Of a stretch of 5,407 nt of DNA, positions 1 through 4,596 are shown in pieces. The number at the start of each line of letters is the position of its first letter. Position 1 is the stretch's first letter. A program made the translations under genes and the position numbers. The stretch covers positions 1 through 5,407 of the forward strand of contig JASLJP010000078.1 of the NCBI GenBank assembly GCA_030152425.1, given 5' to 3'. Under the pieces are notes generated by a model. It was not told where the DNA came from and searched no databases. It saw only the letters and a list, made by a program, of their open reading frames with translations. This DNA comes from Aquirhabdus sp. GTDB lineage: Bacteria > Pseudomonadota > Gammaproteobacteria > Pseudomonadales > Moraxellaceae.

Positions 1-166
1 CGGGGTGATCGGCATCACCCCGCTGGATCATGCACTGCTGCCTTTCCTCAGCAACCAACATCTGGCACTGCTGTGTACTATCCTGTATTTCCTCTATTTC
101 CTGCTGATGCCGCTCTATACCCGCTATGAAACCTGCAGGCAGCCACCGACGCGGGTGACACGATGA
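1..166 (+). CDS. petB: Cytochrome b of the bc1 complex, C-terminal end (5' partial)
   Basis: This is the tail of the membrane-embedded cytochrome b subunit of ubiquinol:cytochrome c oxidoreductase, which carries the quinol oxidation and reduction sites and two b hemes. Only the last 54 codons are present, read from base 2 to the TGA at 164-166; the 5' part lies outside the window. The visible peptide has a final hydrophobic helix (LALLCTILYFLYFLLMPLYT) followed by a short polar tail that ends in RVTR. This matches the proteobacterial cytochrome b C-terminus, which typically reads like FLLMPWYTR...PERVT. The stop codon overlaps the start of the cytochrome c1 gene in an ATGA, as expected within a petABC operon. 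The heme ligands and Qo-site motifs cannot be checked here. The call rests on this tail plus the adjoining petC. Confidence 0.9.
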   Translation, partial: GVIGITPLDHALLPFLSNQHLALLCTILYFLYFLLMPLYTRYETCRQPPTRVTR

Positions 167-795
167 AACACCTCGCCCTTATCGCCCTGAGCTGGATCAG
201 CGTCGTGGGTTTGGCACAGGCCGCCGTAGACAGCCCGCGCAGCGACCCCGCGTCGATCCAACGCGGCGCAGCGCTCTATATGGATTACTGCGCCAGTTGT
301 CATAGCCTAAAGTATGTCCGCTATGACCAGCTCGCCCGGGATATCGGCCTGCCGCGTGCGCAAGTCCACAGTCTGCAAGCCGCCACCCAGAGCCAATCGA
401 GCAGCCCGATCAAAGCCCAGCTCAGCCCCGAGCTGACCCTGCAAATGTTTGGTCGCGTACCGCCGGACTTGTCGTTGGTCACCTCAGCACGCAGCCCCGA
501 TTGGGTTGCGCGCTACCTGCAGGGCTTTTATCCCGATACGACGCGACCATCTGGGGTCAATAACCATATTTACCCCCATACCGCTATGCCCGATGTCTTA
601 GCACCGCTACGCCAGCAAGTCGGCGATCAGGCCTTTGCCGCCAAAGTCGGCGACTTGGTCAATTTTCTGCAATACAGCGCCGATCCCAGCGCGGCGACAC
701 GCAAACGCTACGGCGTATTTGTGCTGTTATTCCTGACCCTGCTGCTACTGCCGGTTTATCTGTTGCACCGTGAATACCGCAAGGACAACCGCTAA
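163..795 (+). CDS. petC: Cytochrome c1, heme subunit of the bc1 complex
   Basis: Cytochrome c1 takes electrons from the Rieske protein and passes them to soluble or membrane-bound cytochrome c on the periplasmic side. The 210-residue protein has a signal peptide (residues 1-20, AQA cleavage box). Its heme c motif is CASCH at 43-47, followed by the family-typical SLKYVRYDQLARDIGL. PPDLS lies at 100-104, and M142 in AMPDVL is the likely sixth heme ligand. A C-terminal anchor helix spans about 183-201 and ends in HREYRKDNR, like the EYWKD tail of relatives. The ATG at 163 overlaps the petB stop (ATGA), so translation is probably coupled; the upstream GGGTGA is only a weak ribosome binding site. 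Oddity: the protein is shorter than the roughly 240-260 residues I recall for Pseudomonas-type c1. The stretch between the Met ligand and the anchor is cut down, and the extra segment with a cysteine pair is absent. The two halves of the heme-binding site are otherwise intact. Confidence 0.95.
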   Translation: MKHLALIALSWISVVGLAQAAVDSPRSDPASIQRGAALYMDYCASCHSLKYVRYDQLARDIGLPRAQVHSLQAATQSQSSSPIKAQLSPELTLQMFGRVPPDLSLVTSARSPDWVARYLQGFYPDTTRPSGVNNHIYPHTAMPDVLAPLRQQVGDQAFAAKVGDLVNFLQYSADPSAATRKRYGVFVLLFLTLLLLPVYLLHREYRKDNR

Positions 796-910
796 ACAAC
801 TGCGAATGCTGTAAGACACAACCCCTGACGCAGCGATGCCGCCTGTGCCAACCTTGCGGAATAAAGCACGCATTTTGATAGAAAAGGCGCGCGTACTGGT
901 GAAACTGCTT

Positions 911-916
911 TATACT
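911..916 (+). promoter_or_regulatory. Possible -10 element upstream of sspA
   Basis: TATACT matches the sigma-70 -10 consensus at five of six positions and lies 30 bases before the sspA ATG. No good -35 hexamer sits 16-18 bases upstream. The nearest TTGATA (875-880) is 30 bases away, which is too far. If real, it would be a weak or activator-dependent promoter letting sspA-sspB be expressed apart from petABC. The rest of the 150-base petC-sspA gap shows no convincing terminator, so read-through from petC is also possible. Confidence 0.3.
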
Positions 917-945
917 TTTAGATCGACTAAATAAACGATGTATCC

Positions 946-1623
946 ATGCCCATAGTTCCGACTGCACCTGCACGCTCAGCGCTCGCCCCCTTGCCGCTGC
1001 AGAACGGGCTTTTTCTCTACGCACACCCAGACGCCCACCACAGCCACCGCGTGCGTCTGGCACTGGCCGAGAAAGACATCGACTACACCTTGATCCTCGT
1101 CGACCCCGATGACCGTCCTGAAGACCTCGCAGCACTCAATCCCTATAACACGCTACCGACCTTGGTCGAGCGCGATCTGCGTTTGTTTGAAAGCCGGATC
1201 ATTCTGGAATACCTCGACGACCGCTATCGCCAGACGCGCCTGCATCCCGATGCGCCAGCCGCACGCGCCCTGGTCAAGCAATACGCGTGGCGCATCGAGC
1301 GTGACTGGCTGGTGGCGGCCGATATCCTGCTGACCGACCCCAGCGCCCTCGATCCCAAAAAAGCCGCAAGCGCGCGTAAAGCCCTGACCGACTCGCTGAT
1401 CAGTTTGTCACCTCTCTTTGGTCATCAGCCTTATTTCTTAAGTGATACCTTTGGGCTATGTGACTGCTTGCTGGCGCCTGTACTCTGGCGCTTACCACAA
1501 ATGGAAATACAACTCGCCCCCCATCTGGCCAAACCTCTGCTAACATATTGTCAGCGCCTATTTGAACGTCCCGCTTTTATCAAATCGCTCACCCATCAGG
1601 AGCGATCCAGAAGTCGGGATTAG
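946..1623 (+). CDS. sspA: Stringent starvation protein A homologue (RNA polymerase-associated, GST fold)
   Basis: SspA is a glutathione S-transferase-like protein that binds RNA polymerase and alters transcription in stationary phase and acid stress. In E. coli it is needed for phage P1 late transcription, and in several pathogens for virulence gene control. The 225-residue protein shows the thioredoxin-like N-terminal domain from about residue 21 (LFLYAHPDAHHSHRVRLALAEK), NTLPTL at 68-73 and ESRIILEYLDDRY at 82-94. The helical C-terminal domain carries RIERDW (116-121), PYFLSDTFGLCDCLLAPVLWRLP (about 162-184) and a FERPAFIKSL tail, all close to the E. coli protein. An in-frame stop at 928-930 makes ATG 946 the first possible start. 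No Shine-Dalgarno is visible, and the N-terminus runs about ten residues longer than in E. coli. The PHP segment found after the first domain in E. coli and Pseudomonas reads RQT here (95-97). sspB follows after 81 bases, probably in the same transcript. Confidence 0.93.
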   Translation: MPIVPTAPARSALAPLPLQNGLFLYAHPDAHHSHRVRLALAEKDIDYTLILVDPDDRPEDLAALNPYNTLPTLVERDLRLFESRIILEYLDDRYRQTRLHPDAPAARALVKQYAWRIERDWLVAADILLTDPSALDPKKAASARKALTDSLISLSPLFGHQPYFLSDTFGLCDCLLAPVLWRLPQMEIQLAPHLAKPLLTYCQRLFERPAFIKSLTHQERSRSRD

Positions 1624-1638
1624 TCGAACCGGGACGTT
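1565..1638 (+). other. Possible RNA structure at the sspA-sspB junction
   Basis: A perfect 9-base inverted repeat (AACGTCCCG at 1565-1573, CGGGACGTT at 1630-1638) encloses a perfect 7-base hairpin (ATCGCTC 1584-1590, GAGCGAT 1600-1606, 9-base loop). A third pair, AGTCGGG 1612-1618 with CCCGACT 1643-1649, crosses the outer helix and would be either an alternative fold or a pseudoknot. The structure spans the last codons and stop of sspA and the start of the 81-base gap. There is no U-run, so it is not an intrinsic terminator. It could modulate message stability or sspB translation. Function is inference only. Confidence 0.3.
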
Positions 1639-1704
1639 AGCGCCCGACTCATCAACAACGACCGCGCCACCTGCGCCGGTCACGATTAAACGCGAGAATG
1701 CGCC

Positions 1705-2139
1705 ATGACTACGCCTACCGTCAGCCCGACCCGCCCGTACTTGGTACGTGCCATCTATGAATGGATCAACGATAACGCCCTGACGCCATACCTGCTGATC
1801 AACGCCGAAGAACACGGTGTCTTTGTGCCTAAACAGTACATCAAGGATGGCCAGATCGTGCTCAACATCGCCCCGCATGCCGTGCAACAACTGCTGATGG
1901 ACAACGACTCGGTCGGTTTTAGCGCCCGTTTTGGCGGAGTCGCCCAGCAAGTCTATGTGCCGATGCGTGCCATTATGGGTTTGTATGCGCGTGAAAATGG
2001 TCAAGGACTGTTTTTTGATGCCAATGAATATCCGGCAACCGCCAGTGAGACCGGCAACGACCACAGCACAGCGGCGCTGAGCGCGGAAGAAGTCGAACAG
2101 CCCCCTGTCAAAAAATCCACCCTCCGCGTGCTCGACTAA
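1705..2139 (+). CDS. sspB: ClpXP protease specificity-enhancing factor SspB
   Basis: SspB is a cytoplasmic dimeric adaptor that binds the ssrA tag on stalled-ribosome products and delivers them to ClpXP. The 144-residue protein matches E. coli SspB across the folded domain: RPYLVRAIYEWINDNALTPY (10-29), DGQIVLNIAPHAV (48-60), FSARFGGVAQQVYVPM (72-87) and IMGLYARENGQG (90-101). A polar, acidic linker follows (about 106-135), then a C-terminal KKSTLRVLD. This corresponds to the ClpX-binding XB peptide, which is LRVVK in E. coli. The linker is about 20 residues shorter than in E. coli (165 residues in total), and the last residue is Asp rather than Lys. ATG 1705 is chosen because an in-frame TAA lies at 1687-1689 and a GCGAGA-type site precedes it by seven bases. 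It lies directly after sspA, the usual sspAB pair. Confidence 0.96.
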   Translation: MTTPTVSPTRPYLVRAIYEWINDNALTPYLLINAEEHGVFVPKQYIKDGQIVLNIAPHAVQQLLMDNDSVGFSARFGGVAQQVYVPMRAIMGLYARENGQGLFFDANEYPATASETGNDHSTAALSAEEVEQPPVKKSTLRVLD

Positions 2140-2183
2140 CGCCAGTTTTGTCACACGGCCACGCCATACTTTCCGCATTCGGC

Positions 2184-2220
2184 ATAGAGCATTTACGTTC
2201 ACCCCGTGTAGATGCTCTGT
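2184..2220 (+). terminator. Stem-loop after sspB, possible weak terminator
   Basis: AGAGCAT (2186-2192) pairs perfectly with ATGCTCT (2212-2218). The helix extends inward through TTACGT/GTGTAG-type pairing with three G-U pairs to a 7-base loop, and outward by two more pairs. Only a short GTTTG follows, so the U-run of a good intrinsic terminator is missing. It lies 45 bases after the sspB stop, a sensible place for a transcript end or a 3' protective hairpin. Confidence 0.4.
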
Positions 2221-2225
2221 TTGCA

Positions 2226-2306
2226 CTTTATGACCAACCAGTTACGTTTCACGCACAATTGATCATCAATAGTCGCGCTAGGATCGAACGTAATCAGGTC
2301 ATAAAG
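2226..2306. repeat. Large interrupted inverted repeat (81 bases)
   Basis: CTTTATGACC (2226-2235) and GGTCATAAAG (2297-2306) are perfect 10-base inverted copies. Inside them TTACGTT (2242-2248) pairs with AACGTAA (2287-2293), and the core holds the palindrome ATTGAT-C-ATCAAT (2258-2270). The parts nest, so the whole 81 bases can fold into one long imperfect hairpin. It could be a structured leader or small RNA, a protein-binding site, or a short repeat element with terminal inverted repeats. No target-site duplication is visible at its edges (TTGCA before, CGTTC after), and no terminator follows it. The function is unknown. Confidence 0.55.
2258..2270. promoter_or_regulatory. 13-base palindrome, operator-like
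   Basis: ATTGAT and ATCAAT form perfect 6-base arms around a single C. The form suits a dimeric DNA-binding regulator, but no family-specific consensus is recognised. It sits at the centre of the larger inverted repeat, so it may simply be the apical part of that fold. Confidence 0.25.
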
Positions 2307-2418
2307 CGTTCAACGTCGTGATTTGTCATTGTTTAGTTCTCATCTATGCAACGCTGCATGTGTGATAACGCGCCCTGTCCTGCCATGTTATAAAAGAAAT
2401 CGTAAGAAGACCGACTTA

Positions 2419-2435
2419 AAAACGTTGCAAAACGT
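2419..2435 (+). repeat. AAAACGT direct repeat with 10-base spacing
   Basis: AAAACGT occurs at 2419-2425 and again at 2429-2435, one helical turn apart, about 30 bases before the predicted promoter of the next gene. Tandem sites on one DNA face are typical of activator binding, but seven-base A-rich repeats also arise by chance. Confidence 0.25.
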
Positions 2436-2462
2436 AGGAAAAGCTCCACTTCAAGCCATTGT

Positions 2463-2491
2463 TTGTGTAAAGTATTTTAATCAAACATAAT
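2463..2491 (+). promoter_or_regulatory. Candidate sigma-70 promoter for the OmpA-family gene
   Basis: TTGTGT (2463-2468) and CATAAT (2486-2491) are separated by exactly 17 bases. The -10 matches at five of six positions, the -35 only at three. Transcription would begin near 2498 and give a leader of about 22 bases that already contains the strong ribosome binding site. TTTAAT (2476-2481) is an alternative -10 without a good -35. Confidence 0.4.
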
Positions 2492-2504
2492 CCACCACAA
2501 GATG

Positions 2505-2513
2505 AGAGAGGAA
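2505..2513 (+). promoter_or_regulatory. Strong ribosome binding site that decides the start at 2520
   Basis: GAGAGGAA (within 2505-2513) is a strong Shine-Dalgarno with seven bases between GGA and ATG 2520. An earlier in-frame ATG at 2502 overlaps this site and has no ribosome binding site of its own, so the protein most likely begins at 2520 (MTLSLLQHL), six residues shorter than the longest reading frame. Confidence 0.8.
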
Positions 2514-2519
2514 CTTACA

Positions 2520-4529
2520 ATGACGTTATCCCTATTGCAGCATTTACGTGAAACGGAAGGCGCTGCACTCGTCAGCGAAACCACACAGAACTTAGGCTTA
2601 AGCCCGGACAAAGCGACAGGATTCATCAATGCCGCACTGGCTCTGGTACTGGGTCGTTTGGTCACCATCAATAAAACCGAAGGCACCAGCGCGGTTCTCG
2701 ACATTATCGACACCCGTAACACCAGTGCATTGTGGCAAAACGCCGAATTCACCCAAGCGCATAACGAACTGCGTAGCTTGGGCGGTGTGGATGATGGCAC
2801 TAGCCTGAAAGCGCTCAATCTGGTGGCCGAGCATAGCTTGAACGCCATCCATGAGCTGGACAAAACCGCAAGCCTCGGCAAAGAAGGCATCAATGAGCTG
2901 CTCGAAGGCCAATCTGAACATCTGCAAGGCCACTTTCCAGACTGGATCTACGCGGCCGCTGGCCTGCCTGCACTGATCGGCCTGACCACCCTCAATACCG
3001 TCAAAGAAGGCGTCGCCAGCCTCGGCTCGCTGCTGCGTCAAGCCGGTGATGCCATCGCGGAGACCGCCACCGAAGTCGCCCACAAAGCCACCGATGCCGC
3101 CTCCTCAGCTCTGGGCGGCGTGACTGACAGCGGTGCAAGCCTCTCAGACAAAGCCTCAGGCATCGTGAGCAGCGTCAGTGAGAAAGCCTCTGAGGTGTTC
3201 AACAACGTCAGTGAGAAAGCGACCGAAGTCGCGGGCAACGTGGGTGAAAAAGCCGCCGAAGTGCTGGGCAATGTCACCGACAAAGCCGCCGATGTCGCAG
3301 CAAATCTCAAAGACAAAGCCACTGAAGTCGCCTCCAATCTCGGTGACACTGCATCGCATGCCGTATCTGGCGCGACCGATGCCGCGGCTGAACTGGCCAA
3401 CAAAACCTCTGCTGCCACCGCAGCCGCCGCTGCCGCGGCCACTGCTGCTGTCGCAGCCACGACTGCAGCGGCATCGGACAAACTGCATGCCGCCAGCGAT
3501 CTGCTGCACAAGACCGCCCATGGTGCCAGTGACCGCGTCAACCACGCGACCTCATCGGTCAACCGGGTCGTGGCCGAGCCACCATCGTTCTTTAAACGCT
3601 TCCTGCCCTGGCTAGCGCTGCTGGCGCTGGCACTGATCGTGCTGTTCTTCTGGCGTCGCTGTGCCACCGAGCCCGTGCCGGTCGCTGTACCTGCAGCACC
3701 GGTCGCCACGACCGCAACTGCGGCTGCGTTGACGCCAGCGGTACTGTCCTTAAGCACCGGTCCACACGGCGAACTGGTCACCTGCCAAGGCACCGTGGGC
3801 AACGCCGATCTGTTGGAAAACTTCAACAAAGCGATTCAAGCCCAGTTTGGTCCTGCCGCCAAATGTAATATCAGCGTCAATGCCGCATACGACACCTCGT
3901 TTGCCGGTCTGGCGGGGCTCAGCGAGTCACTTGGTGCGATCAAAGGCGTACCCAACTCCAGCTTTGATCTGAACGGCAACACCGTGACCGTCAATGGTCC
4001 GGACGCCGCCGCAAACTCAGGTCTGGTTGATCGCCTCAAAGCGCTGTTTGGCACAGGGGTGACCGTCGCAGCAGCAGCGGCACTGGATGCCAACGCCGCC
4101 GTGGCCAATGGTGTCACCGCAGCAACCAACGCTTTGGGCGCGATCGACGCCAGCAATGCCAAGCCAGAAGACGTGATCCACGCACTGAACCTGCAAGTGA
4201 TCAACTTCGCCACCAGCTCGGATGCCCTGCCGGAAGAAAACAAAGCCGTGCTGGACAAAGCCGTGACCCTGATCAAAGCCATCCCGACGTTGAAACTGGC
4301 CGTCACCGGTCATACCGACTCCACTGGCAATGAGAAGAGCAACCAAGCGCTATCCGAACGCCGTGCGAAATCCGTGGTGGCTTATCTGGTCAGCCAAGGT
4401 GTTGATGCAGGTGCGCTGTCAGCCAAAGGTGTCGGCTCTGCTGAACCCATCGCCGATAACGTAACCGATCAAGGCAAGTTTAAAAACCGCCGCATCTCGT
4501 TCGCCGTCGCTGATGGATCGGGTTCATAA
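2520..4529 (+). CDS. DUF937-like / 11-residue-repeat / single-span OmpA-family envelope protein
   Basis: The protein has 669 residues from ATG 2520. (1) Residues 1 to about 150 resemble DUF937 (YidB-like): a helical LLQHLRETEG start, NLGLSPDKA, and a late LLEGQ...HFPDW. (2) An amphipathic array at 209-351 has an 11-residue period, clearest in SDKASGIVSSV, SEKASEVFNNV, SEKATEVAGNV and GEKAAEVLGNV, like group 3 LEA proteins; looser copies start near 180. An Ala-rich part lies at 297-318. (3) One transmembrane helix spans 361-378 (FLPWLALLALALIVLFFW), with KR before and RR after. (4) A Pro/Ala linker and a BON-like region occupy about 385-500, with C422 and C449 able to form a disulfide. (5) An OmpA domain lies at about 557-664, with TGHTDSTG, D600 and R615, spaced like the diaminopimelate-binding D271/R286 of Acinetobacter OmpA. 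No N-terminal signal peptide is seen. The OmpA domain must face the periplasm, so the repeat array should be cytoplasmic. The role is probably a wall-anchored envelope or stress protein; no specific function is recognised. Confidence 0.85.
   Translation: MTLSLLQHLRETEGAALVSETTQNLGLSPDKATGFINAALALVLGRLVTINKTEGTSAVLDIIDTRNTSALWQNAEFTQAHNELRSLGGVDDGTSLKALNLVAEHSLNAIHELDKTASLGKEGINELLEGQSEHLQGHFPDWIYAAAGLPALIGLTTLNTVKEGVASLGSLLRQAGDAIAETATEVAHKATDAASSALGGVTDSGASLSDKASGIVSSVSEKASEVFNNVSEKATEVAGNVGEKAAEVLGNVTDKAADVAANLKDKATEVASNLGDTASHAVSGATDAAAELANKTSAATAAAAAAATAAVAATTAAASDKLHAASDLLHKTAHGASDRVNHATSSVNRVVAEPPSFFKRFLPWLALLALALIVLFFWRRCATEPVPVAVPAAPVATTATAAALTPAVLSLSTGPHGELVTCQGTVGNADLLENFNKAIQAQFGPAAKCNISVNAAYDTSFAGLAGLSESLGAIKGVPNSSFDLNGNTVTVNGPDAAANSGLVDRLKALFGTGVTVAAAAALDANAAVANGVTAATNALGAIDASNAKPEDVIHALNLQVINFATSSDALPEENKAVLDKAVTLIKAIPTLKLAVTGHTDSTGNEKSNQALSERRAKSVVAYLVSQGVDAGALSAKGVGSAEPIADNVTDQGKFKNRRISFAVADGSGS
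3144..3572 (+). repeat. Tandem 33-base (11-residue) repeat array inside the OmpA-family gene
   Basis: The coding sequence can be cut into 13 consecutive 33-base units with no gap. The first six (3144-3341) share the consensus [ST/G/K][DE]KA[ST/A]EV..N[VL]; the later ones are degenerate. Two neighbouring units share 15 identical bases, CGTCAGTGAGAAAGC, at 3173-3187 and 3206-3220, exactly 33 apart, which points to fairly recent tandem duplication. Units 9 and 10 are almost pure alanine, and the last three (SDKLHAASDLL, HKTAHGASDRV, NHATSSVNRVV) return to a mixed amphipathic pattern before the membrane span. Confidence 0.8.
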
Positions 4530-4549
4530 TCCACGTAACCGCCTACATA

Positions 4550-4579
4550 AAAAAAGGACTGCATATGCAGTCCTTTTTT
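4550..4579. terminator. Bidirectional intrinsic terminator
   Basis: The perfect palindrome GGACTGCAT-ATGCAGTCC (4556-4573) is flanked by six A bases on the left and six T bases on the right, so it ends transcripts from both sides. It starts 20 bases after the stop of the OmpA-family gene and lies 17 bases beyond the stop of the convergent cysG. RNA from either strand would form a seven-base-pair GC-rich stem with an ATAT loop, extended by A-U pairs, and a U-run. Confidence 0.95.
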
Positions 4580-4596
4580 ATCGGTGGTGATCTGCA

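Larger units (their letters stand above)
2140..2519. other. 380-base intergenic region with inverted repeats and a promoter
   Basis: No convincing coding sequence lies here. The region is clearly richer in A+T than its neighbours towards its 3' half. From left to right it holds a stem-loop that may end the sspAB transcript (2184-2220), a large interrupted inverted repeat (2226-2306) with a small palindrome in its centre (2258-2270), a short hairpin ATGCA-ACGC-TGCAT (2346-2359), an AAAACGT direct repeat (2419-2435) and a plausible sigma-70 promoter (2463-2491) for the following gene. A TTGTCA at 2323-2328 with TATGCA 16 bases later is a second, weaker promoter candidate. The size and density of symmetry elements suggest regulated expression of the downstream gene or a small structured RNA. 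Confidence 0.6.

Noticed and set aside
839..859. CCGC/GCGG hairpin between petC and sspA as a petABC terminator
   Set aside because: The stem is only four base pairs with a 13-base loop and no T-run follows.
938..955. Five-codon open frame ATG TAT CCA TGC CCA TAG overlapping the sspA start
   Set aside because: It has no ribosome binding site and such short frames occur by chance; a role in translational control of sspA cannot be supported from one sequence.
659..1135. 158-codon open frame on the minus strand across petC and sspA
   Set aside because: It overlaps the ends of two clearly recognised genes, has a Cys/Arg-rich composition without any domain, and is a shadow of GC-rich coding on the other strand.
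1558..2226. 222-codon open frame on the minus strand opposite sspB
   Set aside because: It covers the whole of sspB, whose protein is unmistakable; the minus-strand product resembles nothing known.
2226..2306. Miniature transposable element with terminal inverted repeats
   Set aside because: The ends are perfect inverted copies, but no target-site duplication flanks them and no second copy is visible in the window, so the mobile-element call cannot be made.
2502..2519. Upstream in-frame ATG as the start of the OmpA-family gene
   Set aside because: This ATG overlaps the strong GAGAGGAA ribosome binding site that is well placed for ATG 2520, and nothing resembling a site precedes it.
3144..3572. 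CRISPR-like array
   Set aside because: The 33-base periodicity is that of an 11-codon protein repeat in frame; there are no constant repeats alternating with unique spacers.
3038..3829. Long minus-strand and alternative-frame open frames opposite the 11-residue repeats
   Set aside because: They come from the repeated, alanine-rich coding sequence, which lacks stops in other frames; the products are low-complexity with no recognisable domain.
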